Of a stretch of DNA of 64,000 nt, positions 33,201-47,400 are shown piece after piece. How positions within the stretch are numbered: the first letter of the stretch is position 1; every line of letters begins with the position of its first letter. The translations under genes were made by a program, and so were the position numbers. The DNA lies in assembly GCA_036250195.1 (NCBI GenBank), contig JAVHZZ010000003.1, forward strand, positions 41,327,835 through 41,391,834, written 5' to 3'. Under the pieces are notes generated by a model. The model had not been told where the DNA came from. It was given only the letters and a program-made list of their open reading frames with translations, and did no database searches. This stretch comes from Mixophyes australis (lineage: Eukaryota; Chordata; Amphibia; Anura; Limnodynastidae).

Positions 33201-36200
33201 CTCAAGCCCTGTAATTAACACAAAACAAACTTTTTTTTTTTTTTTTTTGGTTAGAAAACTGGCATTTTAACTTTGGGACCTCTCCCCAAACATGATGCTG
33301 CATAAATATCACCTCCATAATTTAACAAATGATGAAAAGGTATTGACTGGAGTCACTAGACTCTAACACAAGCAGTGTTTTAGCTTATCTGGATTTCTTA
33401 GTCATCTATCTTTTAATCACTTGCCAAGCCCAGCACTGTTTCCAACAGAAAGCTCATGTACACATAACATGTTTTAACATTAACCTGGGTGTGTTTTAAT
33501 GAACCCGTATCCAGTAATTTGTCTGAAGAGGCCGACTGCCAGGTGACCTAGATGTAATAGGTGCTGGTTATCTGGTAATTATGGAGCGCTCTACTCTGGT
33601 TTTGGGGAGAGGCCAAAGGCTGACACTTGATTTAGGTTTAATGCACCAGTCTCCTACATTATGGGGGCATGTATGGTGCCACAAGATTGTGGGGAAAGTA
33701 AATGAAGACAATGACTTGATGGACATTGAACAGGTGGATTTTTAAGGGGTTTTGGTACCTGGTTTGGGAGTTGCAGTGAAGTCTATCCCATTGCTCATGA
33801 GTGGCATGGGATAAGTCTTGGCGTGGTGAGTCTGCCACAGTTTGCAGGGAGGAGTGTGGTAGGAGTATCGGGGGGCTGTGCGGGTAATTAGTATTAATTG
33901 GATTTGGTCAGGAACAGGGAGGCATTGTATAGATTGGCAGAGCAGGGAGGTGGAAGTGGGGTGACAGGAGAAGACCCTCAATGTTGAGGGTCGAGTGAAT
34001 TGGGGAAAGATGCTGGGGGGTAGACGAGGAGACTGGACATGAGGGTGGATAAGAGTTGTTGGCTCACAGAACCGTGGTAGTGATACTACAGCATTCATAT
34101 TCTCAACTCCCTAAAATGACCCTTGTGGGCACTTGAATACTGAAGTGGGGCAGCTCAGGGATTTTGGGGGGTCGGGGATCTTGATGCTGTACAAATCATG
34201 TGGGGGTGTTTTTTTTTTTTGTTTGTTTACTACATATGCATTAAAATTATCGAATACAGTGCTGAACGCACAGAGAATAGCGGTCAGTCTGTGGCTGCTA
34301 GGATTTCACTCAAACTTGTTTCCTAATGAATACAATGCACTGCTCTCTCCATCTGATACTTGACCAGACTGTCTCTTTCAGACTAAAATCACCACGTAAA
34401 ACGTGCGTCTGTAGTAGATTTTCTAATGGGGGAGAGATCCCGCTGTAATACACATACAACACTCTGCCTATAGAATATTCTGCCACCAGACCAAATGATA
34501 GATTACTTTGTAGTCTCGTCCTATTTGTCTCTTTCCTCAAATGCAAATGCAAAGCGTTCTGTATGGAATCTGTCAGACTTCTCAGGGTGTTAATGTGAAG
34601 TAACTTTGTTCCATGTGTGATTCAATTTACAAGTTTTTATAATTGAAGTGAATCATTCATGGGGTGTTACAGACGCCCCAGGGTCAGGTGCTGGGTACTT
34701 CACCTCTTGTCTGAAGGTCCTGTCTTTTATGGACAGATCTCAACGGGACCTACCTGCTGCCCGGGGTAGGTGCTGCTCCCTAGAAGACAGACTTTCTGGC
34801 TGTATCAACTCCTTGCAGTTTGCTGTTACCTTGTAAATGCAGCTCTGACCTGCTCCAGACCTTGCTGATGAGGTGTTGCTGCTAATGAGTGGGGGGATGT
34901 TTGAGGTGGTATGTGTTGATTTGGTGGAACCACTGGGTTTCCCTTCACCTGAGGATTTGCCACTAGCTGGGTGTGGGGATTGTTTTACAGTCTAAGTGTT
35001 AACTTTAAGTACTTTTAGTACAGTGGAATCACTACTACATAGATCATGCAGCGTATAGTGGGCCTGTACCCTACATAAAATGGTCCACACTCTGTGCAGC
35101 TTAGACCTGACAAATGTAACCTTCAGCTTGAAGTTTTGTCTTCACTTTACTGCAAAAAGTTAACTTGTTTTTTTTGTTTTTGTACATGCTAAAGTGATAA
35201 CTGTGTGATATCCTAATTTGCATTCCACCTCTTTTGTTGGAGCTGATATTTGCATGTACATACAGCATATTGACCACTGTCTGAACAAAGCACAAAAAAA
35301 ATCCTTGGAGTATCATAATCCTACACTTTCTGCATAAAATGTTTGTTTAATGTGCTGACTATAGTGTATGTACACTGCTAGCAGGGCAGCTTGCTGATCA
35401 GGGATGTCTGTCAGTTAAGATGCCTTCACAGAAATATGGAAGGGCTTGTGTTCATGAGGGACACAGAACCACATTATACTATTAAGTGACTTACAGAATA
35501 GATATATTTGCAGCATGTAGCTAACTTGGAGAAAATGACTTCACAACTTTTCTAGTGAAGCGTATGATTAAAGCTGAGTGGTGCAGTTTTATTACATAAA
35601 AACAAGACTTTTTTAAATAGCTCTTCCACAGAATGTTAACTGGGCAATCTCTACTACATGGTAACATGTCTCGACATACATGTCAAAATTGTGTGTTTTG
35701 GAGTCGCACTTACTTATCCTTTATCTCCAGTTCTGCGTTGTCGTTTGGATTTTAGTCCACTTCAGCTGTCTGACTAAACCCTGTAAGGGAACATTGTAAT
35801 GATGGCATGCATATAGGGCATAACATTACATATCGTAAACCTTATTTTGCTCAATATTCTTTGCCTCTTCTGTACCAATTTTGGTACCTTCACCCAAAAC
35901 TGAAAATCCAGAATATTCCCTGAGGTCCAGGGCTCCAGAACTTCTCCTGACGGGCATTAAACGGTATGATAAGCCGGACATAGCAGGAGCTATGAGGGTA
36001 ATCCAATGTCTGCTGTGGTCCAGCAATGCTCACCAAAGCTGGGTACGCACTACAGAAATTTCGACCAACTTTTTATGCTGATCGATTTTACATGCAATCA
36101 ATGGTCCGATCGCTCGGTCCATGGACTGCATACACACTAGCCTTGTTTAGGACGATAAAGGGAAGAGCGGATGTCCCTTTAGCAACTTTTTACAGCCGTG

Positions 36201-39200
36201 TTGTCGTGAGCAATGACTGTAATTTCGTGCTCACTGTTGTGGATCGGTCAGAAGTTTATACACACTACACAGCGGAAAAGCGATTGGAACGAAAATATTT
36301 AACGGTACGACCAACCAAATGAGGCGACAATCGTCCATTTGGGCAGACTTTCGACCATCGTGTCGCTGCACACACTGACCCAACTTTTGAACGAGCGGTC
36401 GTATGTCAGCTGATTGAGCCGATTATTGGATGAAAACAGTGTAGTGTAGCCAGCTTCAGGCAGTGTTTCCTGCCGGCAGGAGAGTAGAGGGACTATAGTG
36501 TGACCCAGGGTCCCAGGTAATTCTGGATTCATGTTTAATGTCACACCACTGAGGGGGGTGTTTTTTTTTTTTTTTTGTTTTTTTTTATTCTATTCCAATT
36601 ACATGTCGTCATGTCTGAAACCAGACATTTAAGGCCTTGTTTTACTAGTCGGAGCACCTTATGTACTGTTATGTTACTAGTCAGTCACTTATGGTAATAC
36701 ATAGGTACTATGAGCTGTTAAGTATGTAATCCTGCTACTTCTTGAATGCTGGATCTTGCCAGTTGTTTGCATGGGGAGAGGGGGGTGGTTACAAAACTTA
36801 TTTTCACACAAGTGTTATAATCCTTGTTTGTCCTGTTGCTATAGTAATTATCACAACTTCTCTTTAGTCACCAGAGCTAACAAGCAAAGTTCAGGGTTAG
36901 ATGCAACTGGACACATATGTAATGGTGGTCTCCTCTGTAGAAATGGGTGTCACCATCTGTCCGTCAGTCTGTCCCTGCTACTACTCTGTTCTGAAAATAG
37001 ACTGATTCCCAGAAGATTCTGCAAAAAGACTTCTGGGATTGCAATTGCAAAGGGCATAAATCTTTGACAGATATTGGCTTTATTGCTGATATTCAGGGTG
37101 AACCCCCAACCGGTCTATTCTTCTGCAGACCGTTGTACTAATAGTGGTTTGTGGCAGGTAGTGGTTTAGGTCATAGTGAAGCTGTACAATTCAGTGGCTA
37201 CAGTAGAGCTGGTACTGATACAGTAAGTGGTCTTATCATAGTGTCCTGTGTCACAGGCTGTATGGTCATGTGGTACTTTTCAATATGGAGATACAGAGCT
37301 AAGGGAAGACCTTTTGGTAATCTAGACATGGTGGTGACATAAACCCAGGATATAACGTGCATGAAATTCTTTATTTTTTTTTAAAAAATGCTTTAACCTG
37401 GGGAAAATATACCCTGTTACACCAATGTTTTTTGTTTGCTCTATAAAATGATTAAGCACTTCTGTGGTCTCTGCACCAGTTGGCTGACTATACAGGCTGT
37501 AGTTGCCCTTAAACAGACCAGTGACCTCTGACGGGTTTGCTTCTGATAGGTCGCTAAAGCATGGACTAATCCTGACGTCTGCATGTGATCGACTCTTGTG
37601 ATGCATAAGAGTTTGTGGGTGTCCTTAATTGGTCCGATTTGCAAATGTATTGATATGAACCTGTATTACACCCACCCCCTTAAAGAGCTGTACGAAGAAT
37701 CTGCTGTTTCTATCCACACTTTGTCATATTAAATTCCCAAACCATCCAGTCTTAATCTCCTGGTTCCAGATGACTGAGCTTTTGAGAAGGAGACTGTCAG
37801 CGTTGAGAGCACTTAGACTAGAAAACCAGCAGCACCAAATCTGGTGCGAGGGGAAACGCTTCTGTTCTGTCGCTTTGTTTCTACTTGTCTGACTGCAATT
37901 TAATTACAGGCAGCTTCCGTGTAGAGAAAGTTTTGGAAGAAATGACTTAGGATGTTGCAATAGCATCTGACACCTCACCGGCTTCTCGTAATCTCTGGTT
38001 GTGCACTAGGTGTCATTAACTTGTGTAACATCAATTACAGGACACTGCCCTTTAAGTGTCTAACAAACCTTTTGGGGTGGTCTCCCTTCATAGTAGCATC
38101 GCGTCCATGTAAAGTATAGCAGTGTGGTGAAGCTCCTGGCGTTAATCATGAACCATAAATGGGTATAGTTTGGGTGCAGCTTACAAGCCGTTGGATATTG
38201 CCACTGAAATATCTGACAAAGCACTAATTATGCCGCAATGAAGATGTTTGTCCTTATTAGAATTCTTGTCAAGTTTTGTTACTTGTGATACTTTATCCAT
38301 AGAACGTCTGACTTTCTCGCTCATGCCCCCCAGGCCTTCTCATGCTGCACCCATTCTCCGAAACTCTTCCTCATGTCACTGTCTCCAAACCTCTAAATCT
38401 CACTAAACTTCTAGCATAGCACGCCTACTTGAATAATACCGCTTTCATACTGCCGTTCGGGCAATATCCCGGTTATATGACCCCGGGATATGGCCGGGGG
38501 CAGAGGCTCCCCTGGAGTCAAAATCCCAGAGAGACCACATTCATACTGGACACTGCTCTGCCTGGGGTCTGCATGACAACATCTGATTGGCTCCTCCTGT
38601 GATGTTTTTTTTTTTTTTTTTTTTTAACTTTGTCTGAGACCCAGCTTGAAAAACCCAGGTTGCACCATTCATTGGGCGGGCTTTCTGGGGCAGACTTGGG
38701 AATTACCCCACCAAACGACCTGGGAATTAGATCTGGGAGCATTCATACAGCACCTCGGCCCGGGTCGTCTGGGCTTGCCCTGGCAAAAACGCAGGTTTTT
38801 GGTGCAGCATGAATGGGGTATAAGTAGATTTGACCTGACTTGTTTTTTGTTTAGATTTCCCCCCCCTGCAGTAAACACTACAAACATAAATACAATAGAC
38901 AGTACTAAAGCCCACTGTTTTGACAGTGACAGCTTTGCACAGCATGGATTAATTGATTCACACACTGGGCAGGATCAGTGATCACTCTTGTGTTAAACCT
39001 TTAATTGTTCTAATGCCCTGTACATATATGCAGTCTTCTCTGTACGGCACTGTGGTAGATATGTGGATCTTCATAAATCTAGTCTAGAACCTCTAAGAAT
39101 GACCAGTTATTGGTCTGTACATGCACTTTTGCAACTCTTAATAAATTGCTTTATTTTTCTACTAGGGATGCAGCAAATCCACTGTCTTTTAGGATTCATC

Positions 39201-42200
39201 CGTACAGTCTTAAAATTGGTTTGAATACCTTGAAAGGTATTCATTTTTTTTTTTTATTTTTTTTTTTTTTTTTGAAGCGTGTGAAATTTAACAAGTTTTA
39301 CCTACTGACAATCTCCTATCCAGCCTTCTCATGCCAAATTTCATGACCTGAGTGAGTGCTCACTGGTCCTTGATGGCACTGTGCTCTCCTCATTGAGGCC
39401 TGTGAGGACTTCCATAGGTCCTGATGACCACACCTCGGTGCTGTGATCGTCGGTGTGACAGTCTCCTTGTTGGGTTCGGCTTCTTACTTAAAGGGTTCTG
39501 CTGGATTTGGCCAGGAAGCCCCCTGCTATTCATATCATGCTTTCTATGTCTCTAAAGCTATAACAAAAGCGCATTTTTGTCACATGTATGGGCCATGAAA
39601 TGGGGAAAAATTTTACCTGGTGATATAAAGACATGGCTGAGAGGTACAGATTTAACAGCAATGTATTTCTTGACTACCCTAAGCAGAGAGGCATCTTAAC
39701 ACTACTTCTGTCCTCTTGTATTCAGCCTGTGGTTCACAAGTCTCACTAAATCGTCTGCACACAGCAGTGGTCTGTCTGTAAACAGATTACTATACTTGCT
39801 AGGTATTTGCAGTTAAAACTCTCGCCACATACAGTAAATCCTTAAGGGAAGCTATTTCTTATATTTTGCTTTAACCCCTTGGGGTTCAGGGGTGAAAACT
39901 AAGGGCAAAATTCCTGTTTGGTCCAAGATTTTATGTCCAGTCTCTGTGCAGTAAGAATACCAGCTGCTGCTATCACCCCCCCCCCCCCCCCACCCTATTA
40001 TGTGACTACATCTGGGCTGTGCAGAGTTAAAAACCTATGAAATGTTTCACAATTTCAGATCTGTTCATTACATTGTGCCCTGAGGTCAAAACCCTTCTTA
40101 AAAGCTCATTAACGATTATGATGGACGAGTCTGTATTTAGATCCTCGTTAAGGGATTTTTATGGCCTCCTCCTACTTGTGGGAAGAGTGGAGCAAGGACA
40201 ACAGTTTCCACGTGATGTGTTGGCATTAGGGAAGCTACCCTCGCTTAGAGGGTTGGTGTGTAAAGCGTGATATGAATACTTACATGGAGTGTACACTTGC
40301 ACTGCAGTGGAGCATTAACGCTTAGTTACTCTGCAGTCATTGTTTTGCAAACATTCCTAACTGGTTATGGTGTCAAAACTGCATGTTAAAATGCATAGCG
40401 GGGAAGTTTTCCCCAAATAACACACCCTGTGACATAACCTTTACCAAACCAATAAAGACACGGACACAAAATTAAAGTTGGAATGAATAACGGTATTTAT
40501 TAATATTTAAACTAATAGGACTGTAAGGCGGACGAGAGCAGGGCATTCGGGAACGCAAAACCAATAAAGGTGGAAAGGTCAGACCATAGTACCACCAACC
40601 CAGGATCATACCTTATCTATTGGCCGGTGCTAAGATCAAGTCCAACGGCAAGACTACGCCCCCTATTAACTCCGCCAGTATAAACCATACAAAACTGGCC
40701 CAATGGTCCTCCTAATATACGGACCAACCATGGTATGACATCATAACCACAGAGGGGTAGTGACCTATGACAAGATCACCCGAGCACCATATGCACAGTT
40801 ACAGACTGCACTGCTCTCCTACTCTAACCAACCACAACTCCAAAGATATCCATGAAATTGCAGGGAGGGCGGGAGGAATCTGGAAGCAGGAACAACTATA
40901 TCCTCTGTGCACTGACTTATAATTGTATAAGTCCCAACCCCTTCCTGCTCCCATTGGCTGAAAATCCAGGAATCCACAGATCATAGGTTCTTTGGCAAGT
41001 CACTCACCCGCATGATTTTAACTGCGTTTAGTCTAATGGACACACTTCTCTTAGAACCTGTGATGTCACGAATAAATGCAATGCTAACTTGTTGTTCATA
41101 TCCATCTCCTCTGACATTTACAAAATAAAAAAACCCACCTGGGTCCCAGTTATGGACTTGCAAAGCATGGCTGGGACCTAGTTCCACAACACCTGGAGAG
41201 CCACAGGTTGTCCAGGCCTGGCCCTGACCTAAGCAAACTGTTTTGAATTGTATTGGTTCAGATCAGCTCACTAAAAACAAAGAGTTAATCTGGCCGCAGG
41301 CTCTGTATTGGGCAGCGGGAGCTGCTGCAAAATGAGTAACTCTCTGATTGGGTGATTTAACATCTTGGAAGGTGGTCAGGAGATGAATGATGTGTTAAAT
41401 TTATCGTGTGCTATGTGATCAGACGTAAGAATTTTAGTCACTTTAGTGTTTCATTTTTCCATCACACTTAAAAGCTTGTTGCTTTGTGGAAGTTGTACTT
41501 TCCACCTACATGGTATGCAAGGGTCTGTTTACCCCTAAGCAGTTGTTTGTTTGGGTACAAACCATCTTTTGTTTGTATACAAAAGAGCAGATATTTACTG
41601 TACACCAACTTTTCACTACATGTAAAGCTCCATTTATGGAGATGAAACAGCTGCTTTAAAAGCCTTTAAGGGGACTACAGTACATGTCTTGGTGTGTGTA
41701 CATGTATAGGCAGAATAAGTGGTCTTTTTAATCTGAGACCAATGCTGTGGAAAGCAGAATTTTGCCATGTCTCCTAAACTAGGTGATCCGTTAGTTTCAG
41801 CTATCCATGGTGTCGCGGTCATTGTGAGCAGCAGCAAGTTTGTGCGAAGCCAATATTCATGACCATGCAGCCCAGGGGTTAGTGCTGATTATGGCTTCAG
41901 TCTGCCACATTGTTGGACAGGTAGATTAAGCGTGACCACGCTTTATATGGTTACAACAGTTTTGTACTCTTGCAGCTAAATCCAGGTGGCAATAGAACAG
42001 AACATTTGCGTGGCTTGCATTGCTGTCTCCATATAGTATATGTAAGTCACTGTGCTCTATACAGAAAAGTGTTTAACTAAAATTTTCCATGTGACCTATT
42101 CTCTCCAGGGTGAACATGGAAATTCTGATCCAAAACCCCTACACCTAAAACATCATGGGTAGTACTGGAATGTATCTTTAACCTTTCACTTAACAGTGGC

Positions 42201-44449
42201 TTATTGTTATGACTGGCGTGGTTAATGTGCTTTATTTAATGGCCTTTTATGTCTTTCATATGTGTCCTTGCTTTTATTCTGAATGGAATACTACAGGATG
42301 CTTCCCTCTGTCCTACTTAAAGCTTCTGACTAAGGAGGACTCTACCGATGCTAAATAAAAGAAACATGCACCAGTTACCGTGGCTTCTGCAGACTGAAAC
42401 AATTAATGGGCTTTCTAGTCCATAGAGAACCTCCGATCTTGACTGGTTAAAGTCCTACCTATAAGCAAATGCTTCCATACACTGTAATGGAATAGTGCCC
42501 CCAGTGGACAAATAATGAAAAATCATTGTTTCCTTGTCTCTACCTCTTGGCACGGGGGCATAAACTAAACCCTATCACTATATAAAAATCACCTGAGGTG
42601 CCTTTAGATTGCTTAAATTGGGGTTCTACAAGATGGCAACCCTTGTGGACTTTGACTAGATTAGGTGTTACCACCCAAGTCCATCTTTAAAGCAGAGGAC
42701 ATTCTGGACAAGTAGGAGAAAGTGGCTACAGACTGCTCTATCTCTGCAGTCAGATGTTCACACCATGACTTCATGAGATGAGGGAGGTTAGTGAGGACAG
42801 AGCTGTATGTGATTGGACCACAGTGTCATGTGAGGGGAATGCAGGAAGCCACAGACTTGACAATAGAATGAGCAGGGTCCTCTCCCAGCACAGTTGTAGT
42901 AATGCTCCTGTGAAACTGCTGCAGGAACATTGAGTGACCATGTACCTAGTGCTGGAAGTGGGGCGTGGTCACTCAATGTTCCTGCAGCACGTCTTCTCCT
43001 ACCGCTTTCACCATAGAACAAATTCCATTCACTTACATAACCATATCTTTTTACTTCATAACACCACTTCTAAATTTCCATTTTTAGCTGCTGCATACAC
43101 CTCTGTATGAAACAGTTTCTTCATCCAAATTTGTTTCCTAAACTCTACTAGACAGACATGGGGTCAGCCTGCCAAATAAGAATCTCATGAATAACCTGTC
43201 TTTTAGCTGAATGCGCTCTGCTAGAGAACAGTGATGTGTTGTAACACTTACAGCCATATATATGCTTCCGAATAGAACTTCTTCCTCTTGAGCAGTGCAG
43301 GCTGCATTTATGTAAATGGATGCAAAACTCTTGGTTTGGAATAACTTTCCCCTATTGCATGCAGAATAGATATGACATGTGGAATCTTACAATTGGGGTT
43401 TCTTATTTCCTTTGTAAATAAGGCTTTGCTCTGTGTTTTACGACTTTGTATAGCCAAATATTCCATCTAAGGCCTTGCTTGTCGGGGCGGTTTCTGTTTC
43501 TCTGGATCTGTATTTGTAGATCAGAGAGCCTGGTGCACTCATTGGTTAGATTTCAATACACAATCAATTGTATGACCTTCTGGCATAGGATCAGTAGCAC
43601 AGGCAGACACTTGCCTACTGGAATGTATGCATTTGGAAAGACCAAATTGTGTTTTCCCCTCACCTCTTCAAAAGCTTATTGTTCACTGAACGTGCTCACG
43701 TTGCTCGTACAAGTCTGGCACGTGGTTATCGACCAAACAGGGTTAGACGTTTTGTGTGATGGATTTGGTTTTTGCCCCCTCTATGCATGTTTAGAGTTGT
43801 AATCTACTCTACAAGCAGCAAAAGTGTACTCTGATATATAGGTAACAGTTGGTCTCTATACCCTTTGTCATCTGCACACTACAAAGGGACACCTAAAATG
43901 CTCTGCAATGTGTAAGACTTGCACGTAGGACATTTAAATGGATTTATATGGTGCTTAAGCTTTGGTTCTATATGCTTGCTCATTGTGAAGGATACCAAAA
44001 AAGTGGAGAGCCTCTAGTTGGACAGTATTGATCTAAATCCTGTCGTCATAAAGCGGCATTAATGGTTACTGTGAATAGGTCTTCAAGGAGAATGACCAAT
44101 AAAAGCCAGACTGAGCATCTGATCCCCATCTTTATAGTCAATAGAGGTTTAAGAATTGCGCAACCTCAGCTACATTCACCCACATGTTGGCCCTCTTCCG
44201 GGACGGTGGTTATCCTCTAAATTCAGGAATGTCTTGAAAGGTCACTTGGAAACCCAGGGCAGGTCCTTTTAAAACAGGACTGTCCAACCTGCGGCCCTCC
44301 AGATGTTGTGAAACTACAAGCCCCAGCATGCCCTTCCAGCTATCAACAGGTTGTCGACTGGCAAAGCATGCTGGGGCTTGTAGTTTCACAACATCTGGAG
44401 GGCCGCAGGTTGGACAGGCCTGTTTTAAAGCAATTGTAGTTCTCAATGT

Positions 44450-44486
<37 letters not shown>

Positions 44487-47400
44487 GCGGTTGCCAATAA
44501 GTTGTCTGGACATCTACACTGCAATTTCAGTCTTGTGCAAACAATGCATGTCCCTGGCCTCTCGCAAGATCAGCTGTTGAATGCCTTTTGCATTTTGTTT
44601 TTAAAAATTCTAATTGGGGGGGAGAGATTTGTTCATCTCTAGCCTGAAAATGGAATCACTTAAGTAACAGCTAGCATTATCGTGTGTATAATTAAAGCCC
44701 TTTTTAAAAAAAAAAAAAGTGTTTAGAAGTTTCAAAATAGAGGTTTACAAATAGCACATTTTAAAAATCAATGTTTCTCTGGTAACCAGAACATCCTAAG
44801 TGTACAGACGACTATTTTCTTACCGATGTGTGAAAATTTGTAGATTCCGTGTAAAATCCATACAGCCTGTTTGTATGGGCACGTATTATCCATGGGTGTC
44901 TCCAATGTAGAAAGCTCTTGACCTTGGCACTTCTCATGAGGGCTGTGATGTGTTTTTCTTAAATCCACACTTGCCCCTCCAAGGTGAAAGGGTTAGCGGT
45001 GTTTGTTTTCACACTACAGGAAGAAAAGCAGAAGAGGACAAATCACCCTAGATACATAGCATAAATACAGAGTATCTGGTCTGGGGTTAGGCCACATAGC
45101 AATGAAGTCTGGAATCTGATAAATGATCTGTTTTGCTCACTGGCTGCTCCATTTACTTTACTTCTGACTTGTGTGCTGAGGCCACACAGGGAACTGGGTC
45201 AATGTCTTGTCTTTCTGCAGTAGTTGCCTTAATGTATTTAACTTTTCATGTACTTGTGCAAGCTACATGCATGTGAGTGCAATGCCTCTGTACATCTAGA
45301 GTTTTCTTTTTTGTTAATGAATGACGCATATACAGCACATACTCTGCATTCAGTTCACCTGCCATGAAATCTGCAGCCTTATTGCACTTGCCCAATCTGT
45401 CTGTGCTGAAGTTTTGCACAGCTTGTAGCAGAACAATTGTTTTGAAAATTTTCCCATATTGACATTACAACCTACATGAACCCTAAACTATCTAAAAGTA
45501 AGATTAAACCATACTAATTTCTGTCAGACCCTGCTGTTACAGGGTTAACCTGGCGGGAAATAAAAGTTAATTAAAAATGCATTTGCTGGTTTTAGCAGGT
45601 GACTCGACTATACAGTTGAAAGGTAGCTAGTCCAGAAAGTTGCTTAAAAGTTTGCAGTACATGGTAAGGCTTGTTATGCCGAATCCTGCCTTGAAAAACT
45701 TGTATTTTGTAACACTGGCTCTTTATTTAAAAATAAAATACATCCCCCAGATTATTGAGGAAGCTGTTTTCTGATTTAATAGCTTGATTAAGTATTCTAA
45801 ATCTAAGAATGATTTGGTCTCAAATGGCTTCTAGAATTGGTAGCGCATGAAACTGCTCTTGTGGGACTGATTGTTTTGTTTGGTTTTTTTTCTATCTATA
45901 AAATGCTCCTACCCCGTGAATGTCTGACTACATATTTTATTTTTTATTTTATAGAATGATATAAAATCATCTGCTCCTGAAGATCTGGATGTGGATGGCT
46001 CCGGGGATGATTGGGATTACTCTGGTTCAGGATTGGGTGGTAAGTAAACATTTTGCCATTGAATATCTAAATGCATTATTGGAATAATGGTTTTAGACGT
46101 AAACTGTAATTGGCAAACCATCGCTGCTTCACCAATTCCACACTAAACTGTATGTAGACTCCTAAAATAAGCACATTAACATGGCAGAACTTCAGGGCTG
46201 CCCATGTCACCCTTTGTGTATCCCTTGGTCTGGTGGACAGAATTAGAGACCATGTAGTCAGTCAAGCTGTTGGAAATTGCATTCTGCAGGCAACAAAACT
46301 GTCCCCATTCATACTGGCTAGATATGTAACTAAATTTTAATGGTCAGATTTCTTTATAAATGCTGTAAGCTTTTATCTTGTAACTTTCATTTCTACCAGC
46401 TTCTATAAAGTGCTTGAAATTGCAAAATCTACACCAGAACACAAACTATTACATATTTCCAAAAGTTTTCAGACCTTATTTTTATTTATTAGGTGTGTTG
46501 GTCGACCCTGTACCTACAGATGTAAAGGACGTCTCATCATCCGTGTCTCCTCTGGCATCCACGGTTACGCAAATGTCTACAGTCCAACAGCCAGATATTG
46601 CCGTTAAAGTGGAAACTGATGTAGAAGACACCACAGAACTTGTGCAGATCACCAAACTACAAGATCCCATTGGCAATGTTTCTAGAGAACAGTCTACTGA
46701 AGGCACAACCCTAGTACCTACAACCCTCCACACAACTGCAGCTGAGGTTGTTGATTTAGATGCAAAGAAGCACCATCATCACCATACAACCACACCAAGT
46801 ACAACCCATCCGGATTCAGACACTCATGATGAGGCTACAGCTGTAATTCCAGGTGCGGTTGATGAGCACCACATACAGCCCAAAGAACCTACCACAAGTA
46901 CACCTGATGAAGATTCAGAAATGGAAAATGTGTTCCAGGAAGTGACAACTCCTGCTGATGAATTGATACAGCCTGGTGTTCACCATCAAGCAACCACATC
47001 TGGTTCAACCAGTACTCCTTATGCAGATAATGAAGATGTTGGTGTAGATACTGATGAATTTCCAGTCTTGGTTAACGCAGACGTGGCGACAACCGTGGCT
47101 GACCACCGTCCTCCTCATGAACAGCCTACAAGTTCATTTGGTGGCTCAAATGTTCATGAGGAAATGACCACAAAGTCAACTGAGACTGAGCCTAATGAAG
47201 ATCTTTTCCTCCAAGGAGTGCCCAACACAACACCTTCTGAAGAGAACAAGCACCATCATCATCACCACCACCATCACCACCATAACCATACAACTACACC
47301 CAGTGCTACCCAGTCCAATGATTTGGAAAAGTACCATATAGTCCACACCAAAGAACCAAAGGGTGGGCATGCCCATATTCCATTTGCTGAAAGTACAACT

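Larger units (their letters stand above)
22207..45954 (+). other. sdc1: sdc1 intron 1 (~23.7 kb)
   Basis: The intron starts gtaagag and ends tttttattttatag. It accounts for over one third of the window and contains no supported coding exon. It hosts the SINEs, MITEs, inverted repeats and the LTR-like block listed separately, plus poly-T runs and microsatellites. The unlisted stretches (for example 27000-30700, 33200-36000, 36500-38400 and 39000-40400) show only short ORFs without family features. Confidence 0.85.

Noticed and set aside
33742..34098. 118-codon minus-strand ORF in intron 1
   Set aside because: No recognisable domain, no splice context and compositionally like the surrounding intron.
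43446..43802. 118-codon + strand ORF in intron 1
   Set aside because: No family features, and it lies inside the syndecan intron without exon-like signals.
46414..46492. Extension of the syndecan exon 3 frame upstream of 46493
   Set aside because: It is open by chance through intronic sequence. The tttatttattag acceptor at 46492 and phase with exon 2 fix the exon start.
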